64,000 nt of DNA, taken from assembly GCA_001970955.1 (NCBI GenBank), contig MPUH01000122.1, positions 1 to 64,000 of the forward strand. Direction: 5' to 3'. The translations under genes and the position numbers were made by a program. Below the pieces are notes generated by a model. The model made no database searches, was not told the origin of the DNA, and saw only the letters and a list, made by a program, of their open reading frames with translations. The DNA is from Stentor coeruleus. Its lineage: Eukaryota > Ciliophora > Heterotrichea > Heterotrichida > Stentoridae. Shown one piece after another: positions 29,501-44,500 of the stretch (the first letter of the stretch is position 1; each line of letters starts with the position of its first letter).

Positions 29501-32500
29501 AAATACAATAACAATATCCCCACCTGAAGGTATACTTTGCATAGTCGAAATAACAAAACTATAAGTTGTAGGAACTCCAGATTCATAAAAAATACTTGAT
29601 ATTTCAGCTTGAAGTCTAAGTACAGGATTTTTCTCAACAATTCTATAACTAGGGAATTCTGCATAAGCAATCGATCTTCCATTTTCATCATAAGCTTCAA
29701 TAGTCAATCCATTAGAATTCTGTGGTATCATAACAGCATTTATAGGATTAAGTAAAGAGTATAAATCAATATCAATTTGACTATTAGCTTTTATATTCTC
29801 ATAATCCTGAATGACCATATAATTAGAAATCTTCAAACAATTAGATTCGATTTTTGTCTTACAAGTAGGCTCTGGGTCTAAAGTTGATATATCAGGATAA
29901 TCATTTGGTACTCTAATCACAATATAAGACCCTTTTTCTAATTCTATACCCAAAGACACTTTTAAGGATAATTGAACATTTGCCCCTTCAGCAAACTTGT
30001 TACTAGAAACAACAGGGAAAGTGGCGAATTTCAATGGAGTAAATGAAAATATATCGAAAATATTGTCTGTTATGTAACTATCTTGTATTTGACCTGCTGA
30101 GTTTATAGAATAATATTTTATATATCCTATTGTATCTATATAACTTGGATTTGTGAAATTTAATAAAGTTATATCAACAGTTTCACCTATGTTTATAGTC
30201 CCAGGGATTGTTAAAGCAACCATTTTAGCTTGAGGATATGAGACTATGGTTATACCTTGGGTTATATATGTTTCAGTTGCTGTATTTGTTAATGGATTTT
30301 TCTTTATTGTTGCTGATAAACCTGATGTTGGGATATCTGTGTATTGATCTGGGAATGATATTACTATCATGGAACCTGAAGTTAAAGATACAGAGGCTAT
30401 GAAGGATAAGATTAGATTTGTACGTGTTCTGATGTTTGAATTGGATATATAACATGCTGTTGATGGAGATAAACATATTCCTTGCTGTACTGGTGAAAGA
30501 CTTGATACAACAGGTGTTAGGTCAAATTTTTGCTTGTATTCAATCCAAGTTACTTCTCCTTCGTAATCTTGTTTGTAAACACCTGCTGTTACTTGAGGAG
30601 TGTCTCCGATTGTTGCTGGGTTACGGATTATTGGGAAGTGTAGTGATACAAACGTCCCTTCCACAATCTTCTCAAAATTGCTAACCTCAATAACCGCAGG
30701 GTCATGCTGTAAAGCTGGAGGTGGTAATACAACAATCCCATAAGTCAACTTACAACTAATCTCTTCACCATCCTTAGGAATAATTCCATAAATTCCATTA
30801 CAAAACACTTGCATATCACTACCATGTTGTCCAGCAAGATCATAAGCAAAACTATCATAGCTTTCAAATTCTAACACAATAAATCCTTGTGATCCAGGAT
30901 TAGTTCCATCTAAATAAAAATATCCATTAGGGATATTATTAGAAGCAGTAAATTCAATTCTTAATATTGTATTAGTATCAACATCAATAGTACTAGATAA
31001 TATTTGCATTGTTGATGATGGTTCACTAAGTACACAAATATTAGGTACAGCAGATTCAATAACATCAGATCCTTCCATAGCATATAATTGTATACTATAA
31101 CATCCAGCAGTTAATGCAGATCTATAACCAATACTACCATCAATAGGTGAAGGATATGTACTAAGAACTAGATACATACAAATTATAGGTTTTATACCAT
31201 AGAATTCTCTTAAAATATCACCAGTGAATTTAATACTAATAACTCGATTTGAATATAAACATTGAGATACTTCATAATGGGAACGTGTTTCAGACCAACG
31301 ATCTGGATAATTATCAAATGGCATGTCTGTATGATAGATTGTACATTTAGGTGTTGCTGAAGGAGCGATATCGAAATCGTCTGGAAGGATAACTTTGTAC
31401 CAACCTGATGTTGATGAAAGACCAATACGTGATCGGAAATGAAACCATATTTCCCCATAATCCCCATCAGCAATTTCACGTTCATAAATACTTGATGTTG
31501 GCCATTCAACCCAGTAATCGTATGGATATTGGATACTGTCTATAATAAGAGGAAATCCGTTCCAATTCTCAATTATCTGACTTGTATCGGTTTCTGAAGA
31601 GTAGTAGTAAACATAAAAATCAGATGTTGTTAAAGCTGTTTCAGGGTTTTTTGCCCCAATTGTTACTGAGATTGTAGAAGCTGCGGAAACTGGGTCGAAG
31701 TTTGTGATTGTTATATGGTTTGTGCATATTTCATTAGAACAGTCGGATATGCAAGATACTGGGTATATATTGCTTGAGGTTTGACTTAGTCCAGTATATG
31801 TACAAGTTGAATCTAACCACATGAATTCTGATGGAAAATAAATATCAATCCTAACAGTCCTTATAGATGCTTTTGATGGGGTTATTGTTATTGTCCAAAT
31901 ATCATATGTTTTACGATGTAAAGTACTAAGTCTATGAGTTATTATAACAGTTGGAGATACACGGTTGACTGTAGGCATAGGGACAAAATTATGTTCTTCT
32001 GCCCAGATTCCTTGATCAATTATATAAGCTGATAAGACATAACTTGGTGCTTCATAATTAGGAGATTTAAATTTATTAACACCTGAGTCTAAGAAATCCA
32101 TATCAAATGTTGGGTCTATAACTGAGTTTTGTCTCCAAACAACCCAAAGGCTTTCAGAGTAAATATCACAATTAACTGTTACTCCATTACATTTTATTGA
32201 AGAAGAGCCAGTTGTAGGTAAAGTAAAAGCAGGATCGAATTCATAAATTATAAAACTTGTAGTCGTGTCAACATCAACCCCTAAATCAATTGAAGTATGT
32301 AATGCTGATGTATAGACTGTAAAAATAGTCGTGATTGGGTTTGTTAAAATTTCATTATTATAAACTGTTGGAGTTGGGTCAAGCATCATTTTAGCCCCAG
32401 AGTAATCAAAAATATTAAGTAAAGTGTCAAGGTTATATCTAGCATAATCAGTACCAAAACTATTTGAAGTAGAACAATAGCTCCAGATATTAAAATGGAC

Positions 32501-35500
32501 TCTGAGTTGTTCGTTTAATATCTGTGAAGTTGCTTGTATTGGGTTTTGGAATTTTACTATTCTAATACTATGTGTTGAAGCACTACTAATAGCAGTAGTA
32601 TGTCCTGTTATATACACATATACAGGTGTATATTTAGATATAAATAAAGATTTATAACAAGTACATTTTATAGTCCCAGCAACAGGGCTACCGAATCCAC
32701 TTAAGACAATACATCCAAGAGGTTTAGAAAATACAAGTGGATCCATGCTTAATCCTGCATCTAAAGCAAAAATCTGATCAAGTTCATTTGTTGTTTTAAG
32801 TTCTATGACAACACCTCCACCTATTGGAATATCTCTTGATGGCTGAAAAGTTAAATCTAGGATATTCCATTTAGTCACTGTATATGAATATGGGGTTAAA
32901 GATAAAGATGTCCATGGCACTGGGCAGACTTCGTTTCTAACTTTAGCTCCATCACCTTGACTGGATGTTGTCGCTAGAATATACCAACTTTCCCATTCAG
33001 GAAAAGATGGGAGGATAAAACTATTATAATAAAGTCCTCCAGCTGAATCACGGGTATAAACATGAACAGTGTATTCACCATTTATAATTAATCCTTGTTG
33101 ATCTGTTACCCCAACATCTATATAATTCTGTGGACTTGCTGTAACGTAATTACAAAATTCAGCTGGGGTTTTATTAAACCTATTTCTCCAATAACATTCT
33201 AAAAATAATGTTGGTGTAGGGTCTTCAGCAATACCAACACCAGTCGGCAAATATATTCTCAAAGTATCCCCAGTACCATAAATCCCTCTAACTGAAACAA
33301 TTTTTACATACAAGTCAGCATAATTCCTATTTTCACAAGCTGTTGCCATAGTCCTTTCAGGCCATCCCATACGGAAATCAGCTAATTCTGTAGGAGCATA
33401 ATCAAGAGTAAAAGATCCAACAGTTGGGTTACTAAAAAGTGTATTTCCACTACTATCATAAGTACTTATTTTGAAATTTTCAGTCAAACCAATTGCACTT
33501 GGGTTTTTAGCATAGCATTCGATTTGTATTTCAGGCATCCAAGGATCATATTCTTGAAATCCAGTACATGAAATTTGTGTTGAACTAGTACTTGCACATT
33601 TCATCCCAGAACCAAAAATCCCATGTAAAGGATTACAAGCATTATCAACAGTATAAGTATCAGTAGAATCAGCAGCTAAAGCTGGGAAGTCTATAGTAAT
33701 TTTCCCTCCTTGTGGTATAGAAGTTGATGGACGGAAACGAAATAAATATCTATCATGTCGTGATATAAGAGGATTAGGAACATTTTCATCAGGAAGTCTC
33801 CATGTAACTGTAGCATAATTATTAGGTGAAGGGATTGTAAAAGTTGAGACAACATAAGTTAGTTTATCTTGGATTATATCCCCTTTAAATATATAAACAG
33901 TCCATGTTTGACTATAATTTGGATTATCTGGTGTTGGGATTGTATATAAACTTAAAGTACCTTGATCTAATATGTTGGTTAAAGGTGCATATATAAGTAA
34001 ATGTTTGTTTAATAAAGAGTCACATATAAAATCTGTACAATAGCTTCCTGTCCATAAAGGAAGACTTTCAGTTAGAGTCCAACAGATTTTTTCTTTTGGG
34101 TTGCCGCTGATATCGTATGTTAATAAAAGTTTAAAGTCGACTTTACTTGTAGAATGTGATGCTAGGTTATGATAAGTTATAAGACTTGATTGGGTATTAA
34201 TAGCTTGATTTCTTGATGCATAAGCGTAACGGAATTCTTGATAAGCTTTAAGTTCATAAAAAAGATTGTTTTCTTCCCAGATCTCAATACGGAAGTTTAT
34301 TATTATATCAGATAAAGAGGGGTTGAATAACCAAGGGACGTAGAATTTAAAATTAGTTGATGTTGTTAGATCATTTGCGTAGTTTTGTAAGTAAAACATC
34401 GCTTGGATTCCTGTAGTTTGATCACCTAAAACTAAGTATACTTTATGTGAATCTAGATTTAACATATTAAAAGAATTCATAAGGTCCATATCAGCATAAT
34501 TTGATCCAAGATCATTATCAAAACAATTTATATTATTGACTAAAGTTGGGAAGTATATCAAAACATAACTTTTACCAAAAGGTTGAGGGACACCTTTTGT
34601 TATTAAATTATTAGTCTGGAACTTCATTTCCCATATAATCTCTGAGTTCATTATTGTATTATAAGTATATATGTTTGCTATAGCCAAAGGTTCTTTAGGA
34701 AGTTTTATATATTCTGTTGATATAGCAGTAACAGGAATAATCCCATCTGCTGAATAATCAGTATTGATTTCATAAACTTTATAATTACCAGTTGGAAATG
34801 TTACCCCATCATAAATATTACCTTCAAGTCCTCTTATTCTTATAGTCCATGTTGCTATTGTTATATCATTATATTCAGGGGCAAATACTTGTATACTAAG
34901 TATTGTTGTTAATAAATCTACAATCGGTAAACAAGATGATGCTTGCCAAATATTAACCCCATCATCCCATTCACAAGTTAAAAATGTTGAAGGAACACTA
35001 AAACTATTTTCTTGGAATATAAAATCAACATATCCAGCATTCATTGTCAAAATCGCAGGGATATCAATTGTAAATGTCATTGATGAAATTTCATTATCAT
35101 ATACAGGAATATAAGGGGAATTATATAAATATCTTCCCATAAGAAAAGTTGTTAGACCAGGTTCAGAGTTTAAAGTAAGGAATTGTGTATCAACATAAGA
35201 TAATAATAAAGGGTATGAGTAATAAAATGATACTATTATTGAATGAGGGCCGACTGTTGTTGGTAAAGTTACCCATCCTCTAACTTGAATTAAAGTTCCA
35301 GCGGTATATCCATTTATTTTTGTAAGAAGGAATGATGATGATGAAGAATAACAGTCAATCCAATCACCTGATATAGAAGTTAATGTTGTACTTATAACAT
35401 CACAGTAGTTGTCAAGACTGAAACTTGTTGGGAATTTTATTTCTATAGTTAAATCAGAGTCCATATCACCTGGGGCTGAGAATATTAAATCAACATCAGA

Positions 35501-38500
35501 ATAAGCACCTAGATAACCTCTTGTAGGAATAGCTGAATTCCCTGAGACATAAAAAGGATTCACTGAAACTGAGCCTGGGTTGTAGTTTAAAAGATTAGCA
35601 TCTAAAACAACACTTATTATATGGAAGTTATTTATAACAACATCAGCTTGGATTATAGGGTTAGTCGAAGGTACATAAGGAGGGTTTTCTATAGAAGTAA
35701 AGTCCCATTGAATATTTCCTGTATAACTACTTCCTGATGGTGGGCATGCAATTATTAACCCTTCAAGGATTATAGAATTCATTAAATAATATGAAAGGAT
35801 TTGAATATCAGTCGATGCATTTTCTTCAATTTGAGTTGCAGAACTTGGTAGTAAATATGGGAACCTCCAAAATATATAATCATTTTCTGTGAGTATATTA
35901 GTAAGTAAATCCATTGTCACTTGAGTTGAAACCCCTGTATCACCAACATTTGTTGAGCTCATTGATAATAAAAATGAATCTATATTAGAAATTGAAGCTC
36001 CTGAAGAACTTGACCCTAAAACATGAAAGATCATCTCATCTGATATAGTAGTTTCTATAGATCCAGATAATGTATAAACTCGAATTCTAACTTTAGCATT
36101 AATACTAGTTGTTGATGGATTAAGGATATTAGGAATTTTTATAAGTTTAAAAGTTGTATCAGCATCTTGATAATGAAGACGAACTTTTGTAGGCAATGGG
36201 CGATAATTAGCTGAAGTTGTTTGGCCGATTTGTAAAGTACAAGATATAGATGAAGATGTTGGGTATGTAGAAAGACAGTCTATAAGTTGATTATCTGTTA
36301 TAGTTTTTCCTAGATCAGTAGAAAATTCTGAAGGGTCGAAAATTATTTCAATTCGACAGCCTGAGGAGTAGTCAGCAACATTTGTTTCTAGGAAAATATT
36401 AAAAAGGTTTTTAAATGAACATGTTCGACAATATGAGAAAGCTTTAGATGAAGTTGCGGCTAAAGGTATAACATCGTATATATATTCAAAAACATCTGAA
36501 TCTAATGTTCCTGTAATAGTCACAGGTCCTTCTATTGGATATAAAACCCCATTATCTGAACTCAGCCCATATGTGTAGATTTCTAAATCCCATATTTGTC
36601 CTGTAACAATATCAGTGAGTAAAGGTGCATTTATAGTAAAAACAGTCCCAGCAAGACTACATGATGAGCTTATATATTCAATATAGTTAATATTTCTATC
36701 AATAAACTTACATAATAAATCAACAGTATTTGGTGTAAAAGGCATATCAATAGTTACTATTCCTGTAGCTTTATTTAATTGAGTTCTTGGGTTGAATGAT
36801 ATTTTGAAACTTGAATAATCAGCTGTCCTTGTTGATATTGTCTCACTTTTTTTAGAAAATTCTACTAGTCCGATTGATGTTGGGCTTATAGGATTACCTG
36901 TTATAATAGAACTTAAAATAGATTCAGTACCCATATTGTTTGTACCTGAAGAATCATAATATATATTTATACTTCCTGATGAAGTTGTTTGGGATAAAGG
37001 AGGACTTAAAGCCATAAAATAAACATCTATGTTTGTTAATGCTGTATATTGACCATATGAAGATATTTGGAAAGATAAAGAACTTGTTTTTTCACAAGAG
37101 GCTATTGAGGAAAAACCTGAAGAATAAGCTTCACAGTTATATGATAACCATTGGAATTCGTTTGTATTACTTGGTAAAGAGATGTCAATTACGCTACCTG
37201 TTNTATATGATAACCATTGGAATTCGTTTGTATTACTTGGTAAAGAGATGTCAATTACGCTACCTGTTGGTAAAGCTAGGTCGTATGTGAAGTGAAGGTA
37301 GTACATTGAATAACGGGAAGATTCGAGAGATCCTGTACATGTTAGACAACCAGATGAAGTTATTGAGATTATTCCGAGAGTATATGGAGGACTTGTAGCT
37401 ACTGTGTCAAATGCATAGTTGTAATACCACACTCCTTTATTCCGCACACTAGTCAAAGAATTCCAATGTCTCATCTCCACCATATAATCCGAAGCTGTAT
37501 TACTAATATAGCTCGGGTTATCAACATTGCTCATAGAAATATCTAAATTGCTCTGCAACTTAACAGCAGGTTGCCACATAGCCCATCCAACTTTCAAATA
37601 AAAATACAAAAAGTTATAAACTACCCCATTACTAAGTGTAACATCAGAAGTTGATGTAAATTTAACATGTTTAGGATTAGCAACAAAAACCAATACATCA
37701 AAATTCTCAACAGGAAGTAGTGGCTGAAAATTAAAAGTATATGTTGTCCCTGTAGCACTAAGTTTTGGATCTGATATAGTAGGGAAATTAAAACTTGCAG
37801 ATGTATATGTTCCTGAATTATGAGTATAATAAATATGTCTTAATACTTGATAATCTTTAAGTGTTTTAGTTGTACCTGAAAGATCATATGTATATAAAAT
37901 TAAATCTGATCCTCTAGATGTTGATGGAACATTAATACCTGGAAAAGCTAAAATATAAGTTTTACTAGAAACAAGGGCACCTGCTAAAGTTATTCTTGTA
38001 GGACGAGTTGATTCAGAATTTGAATATCCCATATCTAACATACAGACTATATTTGAATCTGGGGTATATTTTATTGATGCTCCTACAGTAAAACGTTCAC
38101 AAGGGAAATAAGTCCCATCAGTTTGTGTTGAACCAAGATCAGAGTCGAATTGGTTTTGGCTCATTTCAAAGTCGTATACTGGGAATTCAATCATTAACCC
38201 ACCTGTTACTGAAGTTAATGGCTTAATAGTTATATGAAGTAAAGATGGGTATGATATTTGTTGAACATAAAATGTATTATATAGTTTTGATGGAGATGTA
38301 CTTATTGGTATTGATACTGTACCTTGATCTTGTATAGGTACATTAATATATGATTTTATTATAACATCATGCCAACCACTTGTTGTTGGAGGATTAAGTC
38401 CACTTGTTCCAGCATTATTTGATGTGATTTTTATTTTATATAAAACCCCTGAAGTAAGGATATTAGGATGATAAATTGTCAAATCAGTTGTTGATCTATA

Positions 38501-41500
38501 ACAATCAGGAGCTAGATAACCACCTATTAAACATACCATAGTAGTTGTTGAGTCCACTTGAGCCCAGTCGGTATTTGATGCAAAAGTTAAAACAATATAT
38601 CCTTTTGATGCTGGATCTATTGTTGTCAAAGGTTTAAATAGTAAATTCAAATCAACTGTTGATGATGTTCCAGGTATGTCTGGGTTAGTCAATAAAGATA
38701 ATCTTGGTAAACGAAGAATCCCAGGTAAAGTTGTAGCTTGATTTGATACAGACACAGATAAAGAACCTTCACCTATTTGCAATGTACTACTTCCTGCATA
38801 AGTTCTAATATAAACCAAAGTTCCAGGACTTGATGCTGAAACTAGCCTTACTTGATAAACATTCAAAACCCCTGATGTAAAAGCTGAGAAGTTCGTTATT
38901 TTGAGGATTACATAGCTTCCACTTGTAGATACAGAATATGTTACTAGAGTTTTATAATCAATTTCTAATAAAGAACTTGTAACTACAGATGCTGATATTG
39001 ATGATATATACGTTATTGGGAATTCTATAGTTATCGACCCACCTTGAGGTATATTATGAGGTATTGTTATCGCTAAGTCCATAGCAACAGTAAAAGGTAC
39101 AGTTGGTATATGTGGTGTTGTTATTGTTATAGTAGAAATAGTGTCAATTGCTATAACAACACTACTAGCAGTTATGATTTTTTTTAAAACATTTGAACCA
39201 TATGAGTGAACTTTTATTTCTAGACTTGCTGAATATATTGGGTTGTTCATAGAAAATACTATTGCTGAAGGGGGTATTGCGCTTAAAGTAATCCAAACAG
39301 CTGGTTTTTTTGTAAAATATATAGCTGAAGTTATACCAGACACACTACTTGCTGTTGACATTTGATAAGAATTTTGATTGTTAGTAAAATCAACCCAGAT
39401 TTCATCTGAAACTGCTAAAGTAGAATCTATCATTGTAGTCAAAGACCATTGTGAGGATATCTGTACAGTTGAATCTGTGAGTATTGGTACAGCTGAGCTT
39501 GTAGAATAAGTATTACTGCTTATAGTTAATGATTTTGGGATAAAAGAATGTATATCTGTTGATGAAGCTGAATAATAGTTTATCCCATACATAGAATAAT
39601 ATCCTGTTGTTACTGATGATGGGTTGACAATATACCCAAATGTAAAAGTATGAGCTGAAGTTGCAGAGAAACTTGCTGTTTGACAATTTATAGCAGTATT
39701 TAAAGATGTGGTCGAAACTTTTATTTTACAATTTTCTTCAGTTGCAGCACCATTAATACTTTTACCTGATATGTATGCCCCATTTGAAAGACCTGTACCT
39801 AATGATGATGGGAAACCAAGAGATGATGTTGGATGACCTAAAAATTCTATAACGAAATAAATCATTGGGGATAAAGGAGTGAAGCTTATTTCAAATATGC
39901 TTTTATCTGAAGTTCCTTTACCATAGGTTGTTATTGTTGATACTGAATTAGCTGAAGATGGAGTGAACCAATAGATTGGATAATAATAATCGCCTGATAC
40001 AATTCCTGAATTTGATGAACTGAAATAGAGTTTTAGTATATGCAAACCTTTGTTTAAAGTGTCTATTTTTAGCCCAGTGTAACCTGCGAATTCAAATGAA
40101 TGCACACCTGAAGATACAGTAGTACTAAGCTCATATACTAGTTTATTACTTGATACCCAATTTGTGGAGGTACAAGATGAGGCACATGAGGAACCGTCGA
40201 AGTTATTAAGAGTATCTGGCCCAGCCGCAATGAATGAAGTTGAATCAATAGCATTATCAAATTCAAATACTACAAAATTCTTCGTATTAGTAATACCAGA
40301 TGGGAAATTAAAATCTAAATGTAACTGCACACTACTAGTCGTATATGAAACATATCTAAAACTATGACTCTTCGCAGTAATTGTATTATAAATATTTGAT
40401 ATCATTGAGCTTGAACTCTGTGTGGCCGTACCTTTTAAATATCCAGTACTACTATAAACATCAAATGTTACAGATATACTAATTGAAGAGGTTGGATTAG
40501 TTACAGGAATCTGAAAAACAACAGTAGACGCTGTTGCTGAAAAAAGATTTATAGTATATGCCATACCTGATAAACTGACTTCATGTTTATCACCAATCCC
40601 AGAATACACTGTNGCCATACCTGATAAACTGACTTCATGTTTATCACCAATCCCAGAATACACTGTAAAATAATAAGGATCTGTAGCTGTATTCAATGTT
40701 ATAACAAAATAATCTCCTGAAGTTACAGAGTTCAATCCTGAAACCGTTGTTTTCAAAATACTTAAAACTTNCTGAAGTTACAGAATTCAATCCTGAAACC
40801 GTTGTTGTCAAAATACTTAAAACTCCAGTTGCTGTATCTGAAATAATTAAATTTATACTTGGGGTCATTAAACTTGGAGCTGCTGGGGATATAGCAGTTG
40901 ATATAACAGGGTATGAAAAAACATTAAGTACCTTTTGATAAACAGCTTTTGTGCCTATTGTTGTTTGGGTTATAGCATAAGCTTTAAAAGCAAGTACTCC
41001 AGCTGAAATTTCATATGAAGGGTTAGTAAATGAAGTTAAAGTTGTTTCATCATGAGTAGATGCACATGAGACTACAGCATTAGATTTAAATACAATCCAT
41101 TTTGCTGAAGGTAAAGATTTATAAACACTAGAAAATCCTCCAGTTGATAATGAAAAACCTGTAGGGAATGGGTAGAGATCAGGGATTTCAAGGATATAAT
41201 AATCTGAAGCTTTAAGATCAGAAGAAGCACAACATTTGAATTTAAAAGTTACTGTTGTTGATGATGTTGTATATGATGATAAACTTACATCAGGTGATAT
41301 ACAAGTATCTGTACTATAACTATATGGGGAAAATATATAATCAACAGTTTCTTCATCTGTAATAATACCTGATTTGCTTATATAAACTCTTATAGATACA
41401 TTAATATCATAACCTGATGATGATGGATTTTTAATTCTTGAAAGGTCAAAAGTCATAGCGGTATTAGCTGATATTGTCCCATAATTTGAAATTTCTACAC

Positions 41501-44500
41501 GGGCTGGGTAATTATTTGTTGAGTCACCATGATAAAGATAACAAAGAGTTGAACCACCAAAACTACTGTTATCTATATAAAAATTTTCTCCACTAGCTTT
41601 ACCTGTACCTAGGTCATAAGCGAATAATATATTTCCATTATAATCTTTTAAAGGGAATTCAATGACTATTTTATCAGTTGACCCATTTGTGCTTGATGAG
41701 GATTTCAATGAAAAACTTAAAAGATTAGGTTGAGAAGATGTCGCATGAAGATAGTTTATCGTTAACAATGTGAGTTTTGATGATGGGGTTGATATTGTCC
41801 TAGTTTCAGACTGAGTATTAGTTCCATCAGTTATATAAATAGTCAAAGTGTTACTTGCCGCTGATGCTACTTGAGTAAATCCATTCAAACCTGAATCTGC
41901 GCCATCAGTACTTATAACAATTTCTTGCCATATACTATTAGATATAGTAACAAGATTTGATGCATATATAGTAAACTGTTTATTAGCTGTATTTTCTTCA
42001 CAAGGTACTTTACTATTATCAACCGTACAATAAACAACTGAATTTGTCCCTTTGCTTGCAAATGCTGTTCCTAAAGTTACTTGAAGATATGCACTAGCCA
42101 AGTTCGTTATTGTATAAGTTGGTTTTACCTTAAAAACAATCCTTGTTCTTGTTGATACAATACTTGTCATAATTGTAACTTCTTGTGGTGTATAATCAAA
42201 ATATAAAGGCCATTTAGGTGTTGCACTAATACTTGTTGGTGTTGAAGTACTACTTTCAATAGATATAGTACTAGCTGAATCAGCAAAAGATTGAACTGTT
42301 AAAATATCTGTTGTATCAGTTAATGCTTGCATATCAGTTGATATTATAAGAGTTTTTCCAGCATTTATAGTCTCAGAAAAAGTTATTTCAGCTACAGATC
42401 CTGATATTGAGCATTTATAATTAGTTGATGTTGTTAATCCAGAGACTTCACAGTCTGATCCTAATAAAGCATAATCATTAGGGTATGTTAGTTTTAATGT
42501 CCCACCATTTGGTATTATCACAGAGTTCATCACATCAACTGTTCCTGTACCATATTTTCCATATACACTTGGGAAACTTGTTGTTATTGTTGTAAAAGAT
42601 GCTAAGGTCAAATCAGATAAACCAAGATAAGCATTACCATCTCTTTGTGCTATTTTATTATTCCATTGATAACATTTGATTATAGGAGATGACCATTGAT
42701 AATTTTGAGTTATAGTTGTTGAAAAAGATAATATTGGATATCTACCTGCTGAACCTGTTGGTGGGGTATTATATTGAATTAGATTTATTGTTTCAAATAT
42801 TGTACATCCAGTAATAGTAACTCCTAATAAAGAGATTTGATTTGATATTTCTAAAATATAGATTGTCCCTGAAGTTATAGCTATAATATTATCCATTAAT
42901 GGGATATCAATACTTATAATACCCCCTATAAGCGCTAATGTTACATCTGGTTTATCATTTGGACTTGAGGGTGTTCCTGGATCTGAAGCAATAGGATCAG
43001 TCATAGTCATGACATAATTTAAATAAAAGTAATCAAGTTCGATATAATTGTCATCTAAAGTTAAAGCTAATATTTCTATATGAATTGCATCATTTATAGC
43101 ATTTGGTGGGTTTTTGATTCCCCATATAACAAAAGATATAGAAGTTCCTGATGATATGCTTTGGAAACCTGTAAGTTCAACATAAGCTGGTTTTGATATA
43201 TCTGATAATCCATGATAAATTTTACAATCAAGTCTTGTAGTTGTTGTTAAACCTGTAGATCCAGGGTATTCTTGACATGGTATAAGTTGTCCATTTAATA
43301 AACCAGTGCCTAGATCATTATCAAAAAGCGAATTACCCCAAAAATCTTTTGTTGGGAAATAAACTCTTATATACCCATTGTCTGGTATTGCACTAGCGGG
43401 AACTAAATCGATTTGAAAAAGATTAAATGCTTGAGCTGTTGTATGTGATGGGGTTACAATAAAGCTAGTTAAATAACTATTTGGTAATACTTGTATATAA
43501 TCAACAGCATAGTTTTCATAAATCCCATCACCAGTTGCATCACCTTCTATAAGAACTCTATAAGTCCCTGATGAACTTGGGTGTTCAATACCAACTTCAT
43601 CTATTAAATCAGCATTTGTACTAAGTATTGATAAAGTTATAGGATATGTACTCCATATACCTCCATCAGGTGCATAAATAATAACAATATTACTTGAAAT
43701 ACTACATCTGCTACGAATATTCCCCCAAAGACATACAATTTCACTACCTGTTGCGATTGTCCCAAAACTATTAAGAGTGATTTTTATATTCCCAGTATTA
43801 GGAACTAGACCTCCAAAACCTGATATACTAAGTTTTATAGGCGCATATTCTCCAGCTTGGGCATAGACTGATTTTTTCATCTGTCTTGGGATATCATAAA
43901 AACTTGGGGTATATAAAGAGTTTATAGTAAAAACAACTGTATCTGTATTTGTCTCAATTTGATCTGGAGGATTTGGAGGGTTTGATGTATAAGTTGTCAC
44001 AGTAACTCCTGTTGTTGTTGTTGCAGTTGGGTTTTTTGCTAATACTCTTATTACTATTGATTGTCCTGAATCTATTTTATCAAAACCAGATAAGGTTAAT
44101 GTTGTACCTGAATAAGAACATGTATAAGCTCCAGTCATTTCAGATATAGTTCCTGAATGAAGATTATAACAATCTTCTAATAATGTAAAACCACTAGGGA
44201 AATCTATAGTAATTGATCCTGATGCTGGAACAGCAGCTGTAGGCATAAATTCAATTTCGTATTCTAAAATATCATCAGCATACAAAATAGTCTTTGATGG
44301 ATAAGTTACAGTTATAGGCAAATGTGTTGAAGCTGCATAAAAAACCCGTTCTTTAAACTCTAATAATGACCATAAGTTTATATAAAACTCAATATATGTT
44401 TCTGATGGAAGAGGATTTACAATAGATTCTATAGTAATACTTGTAGTTGGTGAAGATATAAGCATTATTACAGTATTTGATGATAAATAATATGTACAAG

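Noticed and set aside
40644-40825. Two overlapping giant genes meeting near 40700
   Set aside because: The overlap is created by a duplicated contig end around the N at 40771; removing one copy joins the frames exactly.
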